Shown one piece after another: positions 1 to 10,620 of a stretch of 64,000 nucleotides of DNA. Within the stretch, counting starts at the first letter, position 1; each line of letters starts with the position of its first letter. The DNA is from Podaxis mareebaensis (lineage: Eukaryota > Basidiomycota > Agaricomycetes > Agaricales > Agaricaceae): positions 1-64,000 of the forward strand of contig JAEUWP010000408.1 in assembly GCA_018524725.1 (NCBI GenBank). The letters are read 5' to 3'. The notes beneath the pieces were generated by a model. The model was not told the origin of the DNA, did not search any database, and was given only the letters and a program-made list of their open reading frames with translations. The position numbers and the translations under genes are program-made.

Positions 1-1670
1 ACCTACATTCTGCTCCCTATGAAATCAAAGTTTGATTGGATCATGACAACCTCTGACACTGGCAAGACACCAGAAAATTATTGAAATGACACGTCCAAAC
101 CTGGGTCAAGTTGCAGGAATACAAGTTCCGCATCAAGCACTACCCAGGTAAAGCAATACCAGTTGCTGATGCACTCTCTAGACAACCAGACCACGAAGTC
201 AACAAGTCAAAAGAGAACCTTGACAGAGTCCTCCTCCCGAAAGAGCTCTTCGTCAATGCTATCACAGCAGATGGTACATTACCTTCATCACCATCACTCC
301 AGACTGCATCACAATCATCCTCCACATCACAACCATCGTTAGATGAAAAATGTGAGATCCTCGTGAGACATCACAATCATCACTCAGCAGGACATCCAGG
401 CATTGATGAAACAATTCACTGAGTCCACACAGAAACCAATTGGCCAGGCCTTCGAGACTTCGTTCAAAATTATATTACAGGCTGCCATATCTGTCAACAG
501 TTTAATATTGACAGAAGACCCAATCATCCTTCCCTTCACCCCTTGGAACCATCACCATCATTACGTCCCTTCGCAGACATGTCCATGGACCTTGTCACAG
601 GTCTACCTGAGACTACAGAAGGCTATGACACCATATTGTCTGTGGTGGACTGTGGACTTACAAAGGGGATACTAGTACTACCAACTACAAAAACAGCAAC
701 CTTCGAAGACATAGCCACCTTGCTGACAAAGCACTTCTATCCACACTATGGAATTCCCACCTCAATCATAGCAGATCGAGATCCAAGATGGGCAGGGAAA
801 GCTGCTAAAGCATTTTATTCTTCCCTAGGAATCGATTTATGACTATCCACCACCTACCACCCCCAATCAGATGGAGCAACAGAACGTTCACATCAAGAAC
901 TTGAAGTATACCTATCGAAGTATTGCTACAAAGACCCCAAGTCATGGGCTGACAAACTGTCACACTTCGAATACAAGTATAACTTGACCACCCACGCCAG
1001 AAACGAGAAGATGCCATTCGAGCTTCTCTACAGATACAACCCTCCCCCTATTCCTGAACTCCTCATCTGAACCAATGCCCCTGCATCAAACAAATGACTA
1101 TTTGATATAGATCAATCCCAATGCAATGCTGCAGAAGTCATGAAGGAAAATGCTAAACAAATGATCACCTGAAGAACGCCTAGAACCGAGACATACAAAA
1201 AAGGCAACAAAATTTGGCTAGATGCTAGAAATCTTCCCTTGCAGGAACAGAAAGCAAAAATTTGTCCCCGAAGATATGGCCCCTTTACCATCAAGAAACA
1301 AAAAGGACCACTTGCATATGAACTCACCCTGCCTACTGCATGGAAGCTTCACCCCACATTCCACATCTCTCTCTTGAAATGATACAAGAAGACTGACCAG
1401 AATATCTCTGAACCCGAGCCTTCTCAGCCGGAATTAATAAATGGAGAAGAAGAGTATGAAATTGAATCTATTATTAACCACAGAATTTGCTGAAGCTGAA
1501 CTGCCTATCTCGTCCACTGGAAAGGTTATCTGAATTCAGACAACACTTGGGAAGATGAAGAAAACTTGACAAAGAATGCTTCAAAAATCTTGGTAGAATA
1601 TAAAAAGAGGCATTTCATTCCTCCATTCCAAAAACTTGCCGCCTCCAAACATACTCATGTCAAACACTAG
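1..1670 (+). mobile_element. Ty3/gypsy pol remnant: RNase H end, integrase, chromodomain
   Basis: One continuous frame (frame of position 3) reads as the 3' part of a chromovirus pol and is cut by the window edge. Order: RNase H tail ending in the typical DALSRQPDH motif (about 165-205); integrase with an HHC zinc-binding region (HPGIDE at about 390, CHICQ at about 480) and DDE-core segments (SMDLVTG at about 580, STTYHPQSDG at about 845); then a chromodomain (LVHWKGY, NTWEDEENL at 1505-1565). The frame holds eleven TGA codons (33, 54, 87, 420, 840, 1068, 1095, 1170, 1380, 1491, 1497) and no TAA or TAG until TAG at 1668-1670. Several TGAs sit where chromovirus relatives carry Arg, as expected for CGA to TGA. 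As read by the standard code it is a pseudogene. The reverse-transcriptase part lies outside the window. Confidence 0.9.
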
Positions 1671-3294
1671 CTCCTTCTCTGTCAACGATTATGCCGCCAT
1701 CGAGCCAGCAATGTCCAGACTGGAAAGCTTCACAGAGCTCCTCCATGGAGACTCTCCGACCAGAGGATCTGACAGTGACTACATCGCAACATCTCCCTCA
1801 GACCACCTTGAGTTCACTACCATCCAGAGCGAACCATTACCTATCACCAGTACCAACCCGTTCCATCAACATTCATTCACTCATCCAGCATCTACAACAC
1901 CTACCTCTGATCCACTGCATGCCAGTCTTCCAAACCACACAACGACTGTTCTGGAAGATGAAAACTATCAGAATTTCCTTCAACAAGCCCTTGCCACCAC
2001 TCCCCAGAGGAACCCAAATTGTAATCCATCGGAACAACACCATTGAGTGCTGGACTCACGAACATCTGGAAATCTGACTGATATCTCCCATTCATATAAC
2101 CCCTTGAGTAATATCTACCAGACCACTACCTCCCTCGCCCAGGCTGCTGGTTATCCAAGTGCAGCCAACATACTTGCAGACCTGAGAAGCTGGAACCCAC
2201 CAGCCCCAGAACCAGGAGATGAGTTATGGTTTAATTTCTGAGACGCAGCTACCCGAGCAACATGACCCCTCTACAACGTCGCTTCACAGTATCGAACCCA
2301 ACACCAGGTCCAATATGCAAAGAACCTCATCAGACAGGCATGTACCTTCCTCACTGCTGCCTCGACTGCAGAGACCCCCACCTTCATTGCCTCGCTCCAA
2401 CAACAGTATGGAAGCAAGCACACCACAGCACACTCTTCCACCTCGAACCCCTCTGCCTCCACTCACACCCAATGCACAGAGGTGGATCGAATATCTCAGT
2501 CTCAAGAGTCCAGTACAACAGATACTGGAAGCCAAACATGAGTTACATCAGAGAACTATCCCTGGCAGTACCAATGAGATCGAGGGATCCTTGTTGCTGA
2601 GGGAAGAGCCTATTCCCATCAAGTGCAAACCAATCCCTTCATCCCAGAGACCCTTCAGTCTTGAGCTAAGGCTTCAGTCAAACAGAAGCCTGACATCGCC
2701 ACCTACCCAAACCTACCAACCCTCGTAAACATCTTAACTCTGCAAGGAGAACTGAATCCCATCTCCAAGTACCCCAACTGGGAGCACCACATTCAACAAC
2801 AAACTCTCCCTCTCACCGTCGCAAAACTCCTTCCTCCCAACCTCCTCAGAGTATATGCACAAGGCTGTTGGCTTTGTTTAGGAGTAGGGCATATTGCTTC
2901 AGACTGTCCTAACCACATGTGCTGATTCTGCCAAGGACGAAATCACCATTCATGGCAATGTATTCAATGTCCTCAGACTCCTGTTATCCCATCTTGTTAC
3001 CAATCCCCTGTCAATGGCCCCATGTATGAAGAAGCCAAGAAGCATGTCTGGTTTCTCACCAACGCTCTGACTCTCAGCCAAAGAGGACAACAGAATATGC
3101 TGTATGAAGACGCCTTCACTCTCATCCCTTGACCTATCCCTCATGATTGTGGAGCATTAGAAAATACTACCACTGAGTATACTTTCAACCCTATCACAAA
3201 GCAGACTGAAGGATGACACGTTACTACCAACAATGTCCCCATCCAAAACCAGTCTAAGTGATGCCTCACTGAGATTGACACCTGTTATAGGTAG
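1636..3294 (+). pseudogene. Gypsy-associated downstream ORF with two CCHC zinc knuckles
   Basis: An open frame starting at ATG 1636 overlaps the last 35 bp of pol in a different frame and runs about 552 codons to TAG 3292-3294. It is interrupted only by TGA codons (2044, 2239, 2263, 2539, 2575, 2662, 2923, 3130, 3214, 3259). The first part is rich in Ser, Thr, Pro and Gln. Near codons 411-442 (2866-2961) lie two consecutive knuckles of the form CxxCxxxxHxxxxC; the second has a TGA between its first two cysteines, consistent with a former Arg. Retroviral-type zinc knuckles normally end Gag, upstream of pol, so this position is odd. I do not recognise a capsid domain. It could be a displaced gag-like ORF, an accessory nucleic-acid-binding ORF of this lineage, or the gag of a second copy. 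Confidence 0.6.
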
Positions 3295-3328
3295 ATCGAT
3301 CCAGAGCTCAATCATACAAAGGGGATGA

Positions 3329-3974
3329 TGTTACACTCCTCTTGTTTCTGCTGTCATTCATGTCTCTCTCACATTCCCACCTCATTGTTCATTGACTGCT
3401 GTTCTGTCTTCCTGCTCCAAGCATCTACCCTGACCCGCCTTCCATCGCAACTTCAGCCTCACCTCAGATCTTCCGAAGATGCACTATGTTAGCACTTGGG
3501 CTTGGTGATATGTTGTACAATAATAGCTTGCCTTCTGCAGATCTCATCTTACTTCGGGCTCAGTCGACTATACTTAGAGTACTGAAGTAACTACAAAGAT
3601 TCTCCTTTAGGACATGTAGAATAGCAATTGCCCTTGTATTTAGATAGCTCATAAAGTAAGTAGAACTTAGCTTTACAATCATTTGTACATAGCATGAGAA
3701 TAGCAAGGACTGTCTTCTGCTTTATCTTCTTGCTGTGTGAGAGCTCTACCTGCCTTGACAGGATAACTGGCATAACAGCTAAACCTATGGAGTAGCCTGT
3801 GACCTTACAAGTTGTATCTCTCCCTAGGCAGTTCCTGCGAGATTTCCAGCCAGCCTCTAGTTCTCTACGGAGAATGGATGGGCATTCCATTTCAGGAACT
3901 TAATAGTGCTGGGTTGTCTTAGGACAGTATCTCTCTGCACTGAGACGACGTGTAGAAACTGTCTCTACATAACA
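3329..3974 (+). repeat. Probable 3' LTR of the gypsy element
   Basis: A purine-rich tract (aaaggggatga, 3318-3328) directly precedes a segment that starts TGTTA and ends TAACA, giving a 5-bp terminal inverted repeat with the usual TG...CA ends and a length of 646 bp. The element's last ORF closes 34 bp upstream. The 5' LTR lies outside the window, so the pair cannot be compared. Confidence 0.6.
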
Positions 3975-6651
3975 TGCTTAGTCAAATTTTTAACTGCCAA
4001 CTTCTTTGACATCTCAGATATGGCATCAGCTATTGCTACTTCTTCCCTTCCTAAGCTTGAAGGCCCCTCTAACTACAAGTTCTGGGCTCATCACCTTCAA
4101 GGAGCTATTTCCTTGATCAGTGTCACTGGTTCCACTGAGTTGGGCTGGACCCTGACCAAAGGAACAGTAACAGCACCTGGCCAGATTGATGCAGCTGAAA
4201 TGGCTAGGCAGAACCAGATGAAAGTGTAAGCCTTATTGGTCATTGAAAACACCTTGCCTAATTCAATGCTGCTTCATAGTAAAACTTCCCTAGATGTCTT
4301 ATGGACTTATCTGTGGACCTAATTCAGTACACTCAGTCCTGCACACATCTATGGTTGTTCAGCTGAGCTCTGAAAAAGAGAATCACCAGCAAGAAACATA
4401 TTGCTGTGGACATTGCTGAAATGGCAACTCTCTTCACTTAGGTTGAAGAAGCCACCATGGCTATTCCTGAGGTACTCAGAGCAATGGTTCTTCTTTTGGC
4501 AATTCCAGATGATTGGGAATCAGTCTGACAATTGTTGTTGACCAACAATACAACTATTAATGCCTTAACTTGGCAAGTGGTCACAGATGCTTTAAATGCT
4601 GAATGGGCTCAGAAGAGTAGACACAACAAAATGTCTGCACACTTTGCCTCTAATGCTCAAACTACTGCTAAAGCTAAGCTTCCCAATGACTAAGGTGGTC
4701 CCTCCATCTGGAACAAAACTCATCCTGGCCCACCTTGGGGTTGATTTGTCTCTCAGTCTGTTGGCAGGGACAAGTCCTCCAATGGTCCCAAGCCACAGGG
4801 ACAACAGGGCAGTCAGCCAGGCCAATGGCAGACTGTCAATCTGAAGAAGAAGAGGGCTCCCAAAAAGAAGTCCCCTACTACCACTGCCAAGCCTGCTGAT
4901 TCCATGGCTGGCTTTGCTGTGCCTGCTAAACTAGCACAGCCAGACACCCCCTTCCTGGTGCTAATTGGCCATACACTGGTCTGAACATGCACCCTTTTGA
5001 CCTCCTAGATTGGATCCAGAGGCTGCAAGTGAATACTCCATGTGTTCTGCCTCAGGCTCTGGTCCAGCAATGTCTGGCTGCTTCTATCCTGAAGGACCAT
5101 CCCCTGCTTCCATCACTTTCTTGAAGGGTACAATCTTTGAACCCTGTTCCCATTGTCCCAACTTACTCTTCTGTTAACCAGGAGAAACATAAGTTTGAGG
5201 AGTCCAAAATAGAGGTAAGTAACCTTTGTTTTATTGCTATCCTTGAGCAAGAAATACTTAGTATTGCACAGGATGTGCAGGAGACTCTTCAGGTGATGAA
5301 GTGTCAATGCTCTGATACAGTGACTAAGTTGCTTGATCAACTGCATGAGGAACAGAAGATTCATACCCAGTGCTATCACAACATTAATTATGCCCATAAG
5401 CTTCAACATGCTCCTACTACACAAAGCATTCCAGAATTGATTGAGGAAACCCTTCTCCTCATGTCACTTGAAGATGCCAGTGAGAAAGCCAAGAACTTCA
5501 ATGAAGACTTTCTGCCACTTCCAAGACAGTCAGGTCTTCTGCCACCCAGTCACCTGATTGAGGTAGGTACCTACTCTTGGTGTGTCTGCATGGGCAAATG
5601 GACTAAAAATCCTAAGAAGACCCAGCCTTCCATGCAGCATCCTGAAAAGCTGTATGACATTGTTGAAGAAGCTCTTCATGAATATGAAGAAGAGAAGCAG
5701 AGGAAGGCAGAGACCTGTGCCTGAAAAGGCAAATTTAGAGCTCAAGGGGAATGCCACATCCCACACATAAGTCACTTCTATCAAGATCTAATGAACCAAT
5801 TAATTCATTTTGGTGTCATAAAGGATACTTGTGATGTCAATGAAAATGTATGTATTAATCCTATTGGCTGATTATGGCTAATACATTATCTTGTTACTCA
5901 ATGTGGTGAACAGAGGTCTTGAGCCTTGCAAGAGGCACTCATCATCATTGACAAGAATCCTGAAGGTTATCCTACAGATGAATCTGAATGGGAATACCTT
6001 TACTCATATGGATTAACAGAACATGAATGGGATGAAGCAATAGTACCTTTGACCTCATTGGTCAATGTTCTACCAGCACTGCCTTCTTCTCCATGCCTCT
6101 CCAGAGCATCTCATCCAAATAATGAGGTTGACATTATTGGGAGTGACACCAAAGATTGCCTGCCCCTCATCAATGGCCCACATCACCTTTCTGATGTGGA
6201 CTTTGAAGCTGATGATGATATGGACTATGGGAGTGACTTCAAGAAGAAGAAGTTGATGGGGTATGTAATTCAAATCTTATCACCATCATTGGATACTGAT
6301 GATCACCTCCAATCACAGACCAGTCACAATGCTTCCTTCTGGGAAGAAGGGCAAGCCTGGCAAGAAGCACCAGAACAAGGCCAAACATTGGCAGGATTAG
6401 TGAGTAGCCCATGCAAGGCAGAAGGAGGAAGAGGAGATGAGTACCTACCACCATGGGAGTGGATAATTAGGTGGCTCATAGATGTTTCTTTATGTGATGT
6501 ATCATGTACAGAACTTGTAGCAATATGCACAAGCACATCTTGCTTTAATGTTATTCATTCTGTGCATGAACTACTCTTGCATGAATTCTCTAAGATCACA
6601 CAATATCCTGAAGATGAACCAATAAGATTGGATGAATATAATGCAATATAG

Positions 6652-7218
6652 CTATTGGATTCAGGAGCATCAGGCCATTACACACCTAACTTGGAAGATT
6701 TTATTGATTTCCAATATTACTCTAAGCCAATAGACATTTTTACTACTGGTGAACCCATGAAATCACCAGATCACAGTATAGTCTTAATTGAAACCATGAT
6801 TAACACAGATAACAGCACCCAGATATTAAATCATTCTTATCTATATCCAGTGCATTACCTTGAAGGTAGTGGAGATCAATTATTATCAGTTGGGCAGCTT
6901 GCTAAAGCAGGTGCTAAAATTGAAACAACCAATAGCTACTCAAGCATCAAAGATGCTTTAGGACACTCAATCCTAGTTGCTAAACTGATAATTGATTGTT
7001 CTCATACTCTACACTATGTGAAGAGTAAGATTATTAAAAGGCCAAGCAAGATGCATGCCTTTGCAACTAGCACTGATCCAAATTACAATGTCCTACATAA
7101 TCAAGTGGGACACCTGTCAGATTGTATCCTCAAACACTTTGAGACAAATATGATCAGCCTTCCTCATGTCACTATCCCTAAATGTTACAAGGTTCTTCTT
7201 TGGCTAAGTGACACCTAA
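6652..7218 (+). pseudogene. Copia protease and GAG-pre-integrase-like segment
   Basis: This frame continues 5926-6651 after a TAG at 6649-6651 and reads LLDSGASGHYTPN, the active-site region of copia aspartic proteases, where relatives usually have a Trp just before LLDSGAS. The TAG may be a mutated TGG or CAG codon. A stretch near 7085-7150 (NVLHNQVGHLSD...ILKHFE) resembles the GAG-pre-integrase histidine region. The frame stops at 7216-7218 and no integrase follows. Confidence 0.65.
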
Positions 7219-8039
7219 GCTGGAGCCTATCCTTGTAAGAAAGGTGAGCAGTGGTCCTTGTCCTGTACAGGTCTGAAGGAGTTGCTCTGTTTAACCTCAG
7301 GTGGCTATTCATGTTGTCTCTAGGCAGTGAACTCATATTGATTGCACACTCTGTAGGACAAGATGTTTGAGAGAAGCTGAGAGGGGAAAGATCTTGATAC
7401 AAAGGTAAAGAGATGTAGTCTTAACAGGTTACTTGTAAGAGGTGACACATGTTCCTCAGAAGAGGGTAATACTTGTTAAGATTAGACTTGTCTAGTCTAT
7501 GGGTCCAGGCACTGTACATATACAAGTCCAGATGACTACTTAAGGAAGTAGATCAAATGTGGCATAGAGGTCAAAAACTAAGAGGAAATATTAAAAGGGA
7601 AACATAGGGCATAGGGCATAGACACATAAGGCATAAGGAAAGGTAAGCATAAGGCATATGATGAAAGTCTGCTGGAGCAAACATAGTTGATGTGACACAA
7701 ATACAGCAGAAGGGTCAAAACTTATACCTTGTCCTAAGAATAGCAACTGTCTAAATATAGAGGAGGTAAGTTTAGCATTCATCACAAGTTGTCATTGCAG
7801 GGGAAGTATACTCTGTGGTACTGGCATGCTTCATCCACCTTCTCACACATTTCCCAATCTAATGTCTGCCTGAGTTCTGTCATTTCTTGCCACAAGCTGA
7901 TCATCATTCATTTCATCAAGTCCCAATCCTCATAAGATTGTTCTCCAGCCTCTTCAATCTCCTCAATGTTCTCAGAGTCTGCAATGTTCATAACACCCAG
8001 TGGAAAATCCTACTTCAACTCCATTGGATGCTTGATTCA

Positions 8040-8746
8040 AACCAGTTAAAAATGAAGAAGCTGTCAACCCAGAACTTCATACAAGATATCAACAATTGAT
8101 TGGATCTCTTCTTTATTTGATGATTAGAACATGTCCTGATATAGGATATGCTGTCATTAAAATGAGCCAATTTTGTGCTAATCCTCATTTTGAGGATCAT
8201 GATGCTGCAATGCACATTATACAATATTTGTTAAGCACACCTCACTATTATCTCATCCTTGATGGATCAAAAGAAGAGGGAGTCATTGGGTATAGTGACT
8301 CAGATTGGGCTACTGATCCAATTAGAAGAAGATCAACAACTGGTATATTGATTTCTATTGCATCTGGTACTGTCATTTGGCAATCTATATTGCAGAAAAC
8401 TGTAGCACATTCCACTACTGAAGCTGAGCACATGGCAATCTATGACTGTGCTACTCAGGTAATGTGGGTAAAGAATATGCTAACTGAACTTGGTTTTAAA
8501 TGGAAACCTATTCCTATTTGTGGTGATAATATGAGTTCACTCTTTTTATTGTCAGATCCTACAGTCAAAAGTCACTCAAAGTACATTGACATCAAATATC
8601 ATTATACTAGAGATTTGATTGAAGAAAAAGAGATTGAACCTCTCTATATTGATGGCAAGGAGAATCCTGCAGATCTCTTGACTAAAAATCTTGGATCAAC
8701 CAAGTTTAGACAGTTCCTTCCAGACTATGGTCTTGAGTTCTTTTGA
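8040..8746 (+). pseudogene. Copia reverse transcriptase C-terminus and RNase H
   Basis: The frame reads through YQQLIGSLLYL and CPDIGYAV (end of copia reverse transcriptase), then the RNase H core with GYSDSDWATD, RRSTTG, STTEAEHMA, the HYTRDLIEE segment and the terminal ENPADLLTK motif. It ends at TGA 8744-8746. From 8096 the frame is uninterrupted for 216 codons, so the decay here is mild. The catalytic YxDD part expected upstream is absent. Confidence 0.85.
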
Positions 8747-8788
8747 ATTTGACCATTAATTTATGAAGTCATTATGAGCAAGAGGGAG

Positions 8789-9143
8789 TGTTGAACTTCT
8801 TTGAATGTTCTATACAATGCTCTAGACTTCATATCTATTTTTATGTCTTATGCCCTTTTCCAGGTATATTTGCAGAACATCTATTATTATTATTCAAAGG
8901 CTGTTTGCTTCATCTCTATTATGTTCTACAAAGGACTTGTAGTATATGCATACTTGCTCATGGACCATCTGTATTTTGTATATAAGGAGCTGTACATTGT
9001 CTTAATAAATTAAGTCTTCTCTGAAGCAACTCCACACACTAAGCTCTACACACTGTAAGTCTTAGTACAAGCTAGTAATTAGACAAACCACTGCATGTGT
9101 AGTGCTCTTGTTAGCACACATGTTGCAATTTGCATTATCAACA
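8789..9143 (+). repeat. Probable 3' LTR of the copia element
   Basis: A purine tract (gagcaagagggag, 8776-8788) leads into TGTTGA, and a TCAACA is found 355 bp on, giving a 6-bp terminal inverted repeat. Inside are a TATA-like box (TATATAAGG, 8979-8987) and an AATAAA (9004-9009), as expected for U3/R. The right boundary rests only on the inverted repeat. Confidence 0.5.
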
Positions 9144-10620
9144 AATGCATATAAGTTGTGGGAGCACAACACCTTTATTTCATTTCACCAAGCTTACATG
9201 AACCTTCAGATGCACAGCACAATATTGGATTGGTGGAATGTGAGTAGACATCCATATATGACTCTGAGAATAACCATTTCATCCCTTGAATAGCATAATA
9301 GATGTAATGCTTCCTGTAATGATGAAAACATTGCTTATACTCAGGCTCCATGCAATCTGGAATTACAACCTCAAAGGTAAACCACTCGTTTCTACCCACA
9401 TGTAATAAGTTTTGCCTAAACACCCACCACAGTCAGAGTCATCCTCACATTCACTGTAGCCAGTAAGCTTCCACCCCACTCAAAGAGCATTTGACTCTAG
9501 AATAACCAATTCATGATATGCAGCTGAAATCATTGTGTGTCCTGTATGCATTTTCAATGAGATTATGACACCCAATAGTGACCTAGCTGGGCACTATAGT
9601 AGCAGTCACAAACAGCCTCCTCCAACAACAAAGCATCATCAGCAGGTTCCCACTACATGGGTGCTCTGTTGGCAATTATTCCCTGTCATTGTTTCACCTG
9701 GTGAGCACTATGGATATTGTGTCATGCTAAGCACAAGTCCACTGTTCTATATCCACACATAGCATTGATGCAAATGGTTATAAGGGTTGTCTGACTTCTG
9801 AGTACCAGTGTGCAAACTTTAGTTGACTTTCTGCAATACCTCTCCTCACTTTTGCAACTAGGTTTTGAAGTCTTGTTAACCCTCATTAGGCTCTTTCAGG
9901 CCTTCAAACAAGTCCAACCTGTAGGCAACACTTTCAGTGAGAGAATCATGCACATCAAGAACTGCACACCAATTATATATGTCTTCTATTGTGATGGAGC
10001 ACTATTAGTTATACCATGAGTATCATAAGACTCCAGCCTCCATTAACTGTCTGATATTTGTGGTGGTTGATCAGGATTTTTAGTAAGAGAAGATCCTCCT
10101 GTGCAAGTTATCCTCTTGTGATGCTAAGTTTCCTTAGTCATATTCACAGCCAATTTTGTGAATACATTGGCAACTGATTTCAGTCCTCCAAGCCCTATGG
10201 AAGTGGACCTCACTCCATAAGCACACTCTAGGCCACCACTGAACTAAGTGCTTCATTTCCCCCCTCAGGTGGCTTGCATTGGTGTATTATTTCTGCGTAA
10301 GTCTTCCCACTGAGTACCATTTCAGGTTTACTCATCAACGTGTCAGGGAACACGGCTGGTCCTCCATGTGCACGAAGCTGGTTGCAAGGGGTCACGGGGA
10401 CAGTGCTTTCACGGGGCCATACCACTCTCCAATTCAGTAATGGAACTCAACTCGATCACAGCGAGACAACCCATGAATTGGATGGTGTCGGGGAGGAAGG
10501 ACGCAACTAGTGCTTATGATTTTCAGTCCCCATTATTTAGTACCCAGAGCTGTAGATTACCAAGGTTGATTGGCAGAATCCGGACACAGACATTCAGTAT
10601 GTTGTGTTAAGGTGATACTC
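9144..10620. other. CpG-poor sequence, unassigned transposon-like remnant
   Basis: No intact gene is visible. A short minus-strand frame (9175-9423; ...WFTFEVVIPDCMEPEY...) looks protein-like but matches no family I recognise. From about 10230 CpG becomes more frequent, marking the edge of the repeat-rich block. Confidence 0.4.

Larger units (their letters stand above)
4020..8746 (+). mobile_element. Degenerate, internally deleted Ty1/copia retrotransposon
   Basis: The gag starts at ATG 4020 with a copia-type N-terminus (KLEGPSNYKFWAHHLQGA) followed by broken gag-like stretches to about 5000. Two longer frames (5137-5724 and 5926-6651) are acidic gag-like or spacer protein that I cannot place. 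An aspartic protease (DSGASGH) follows at 6655. The next recognisable part is the end of the reverse transcriptase plus RNase H (8040-8746). The integrase core and the YxDD half of reverse transcriptase are not visible, so about 2 kb of a normal pol is missing or replaced by unrelated sequence (about 7190-8040). Stops of all three kinds occur. CpG is very scarce. No matching 5' LTR is seen upstream; gag starts 46 bp after the neighbouring gypsy LTR. Confidence 0.8.

Noticed and set aside
33..3294. UGA decoded as an amino acid in the gypsy element
   Set aside because: Host genes use TGA as a normal stop and in-frame TGG codons persist in the element; CpG decay of CGA is simpler.
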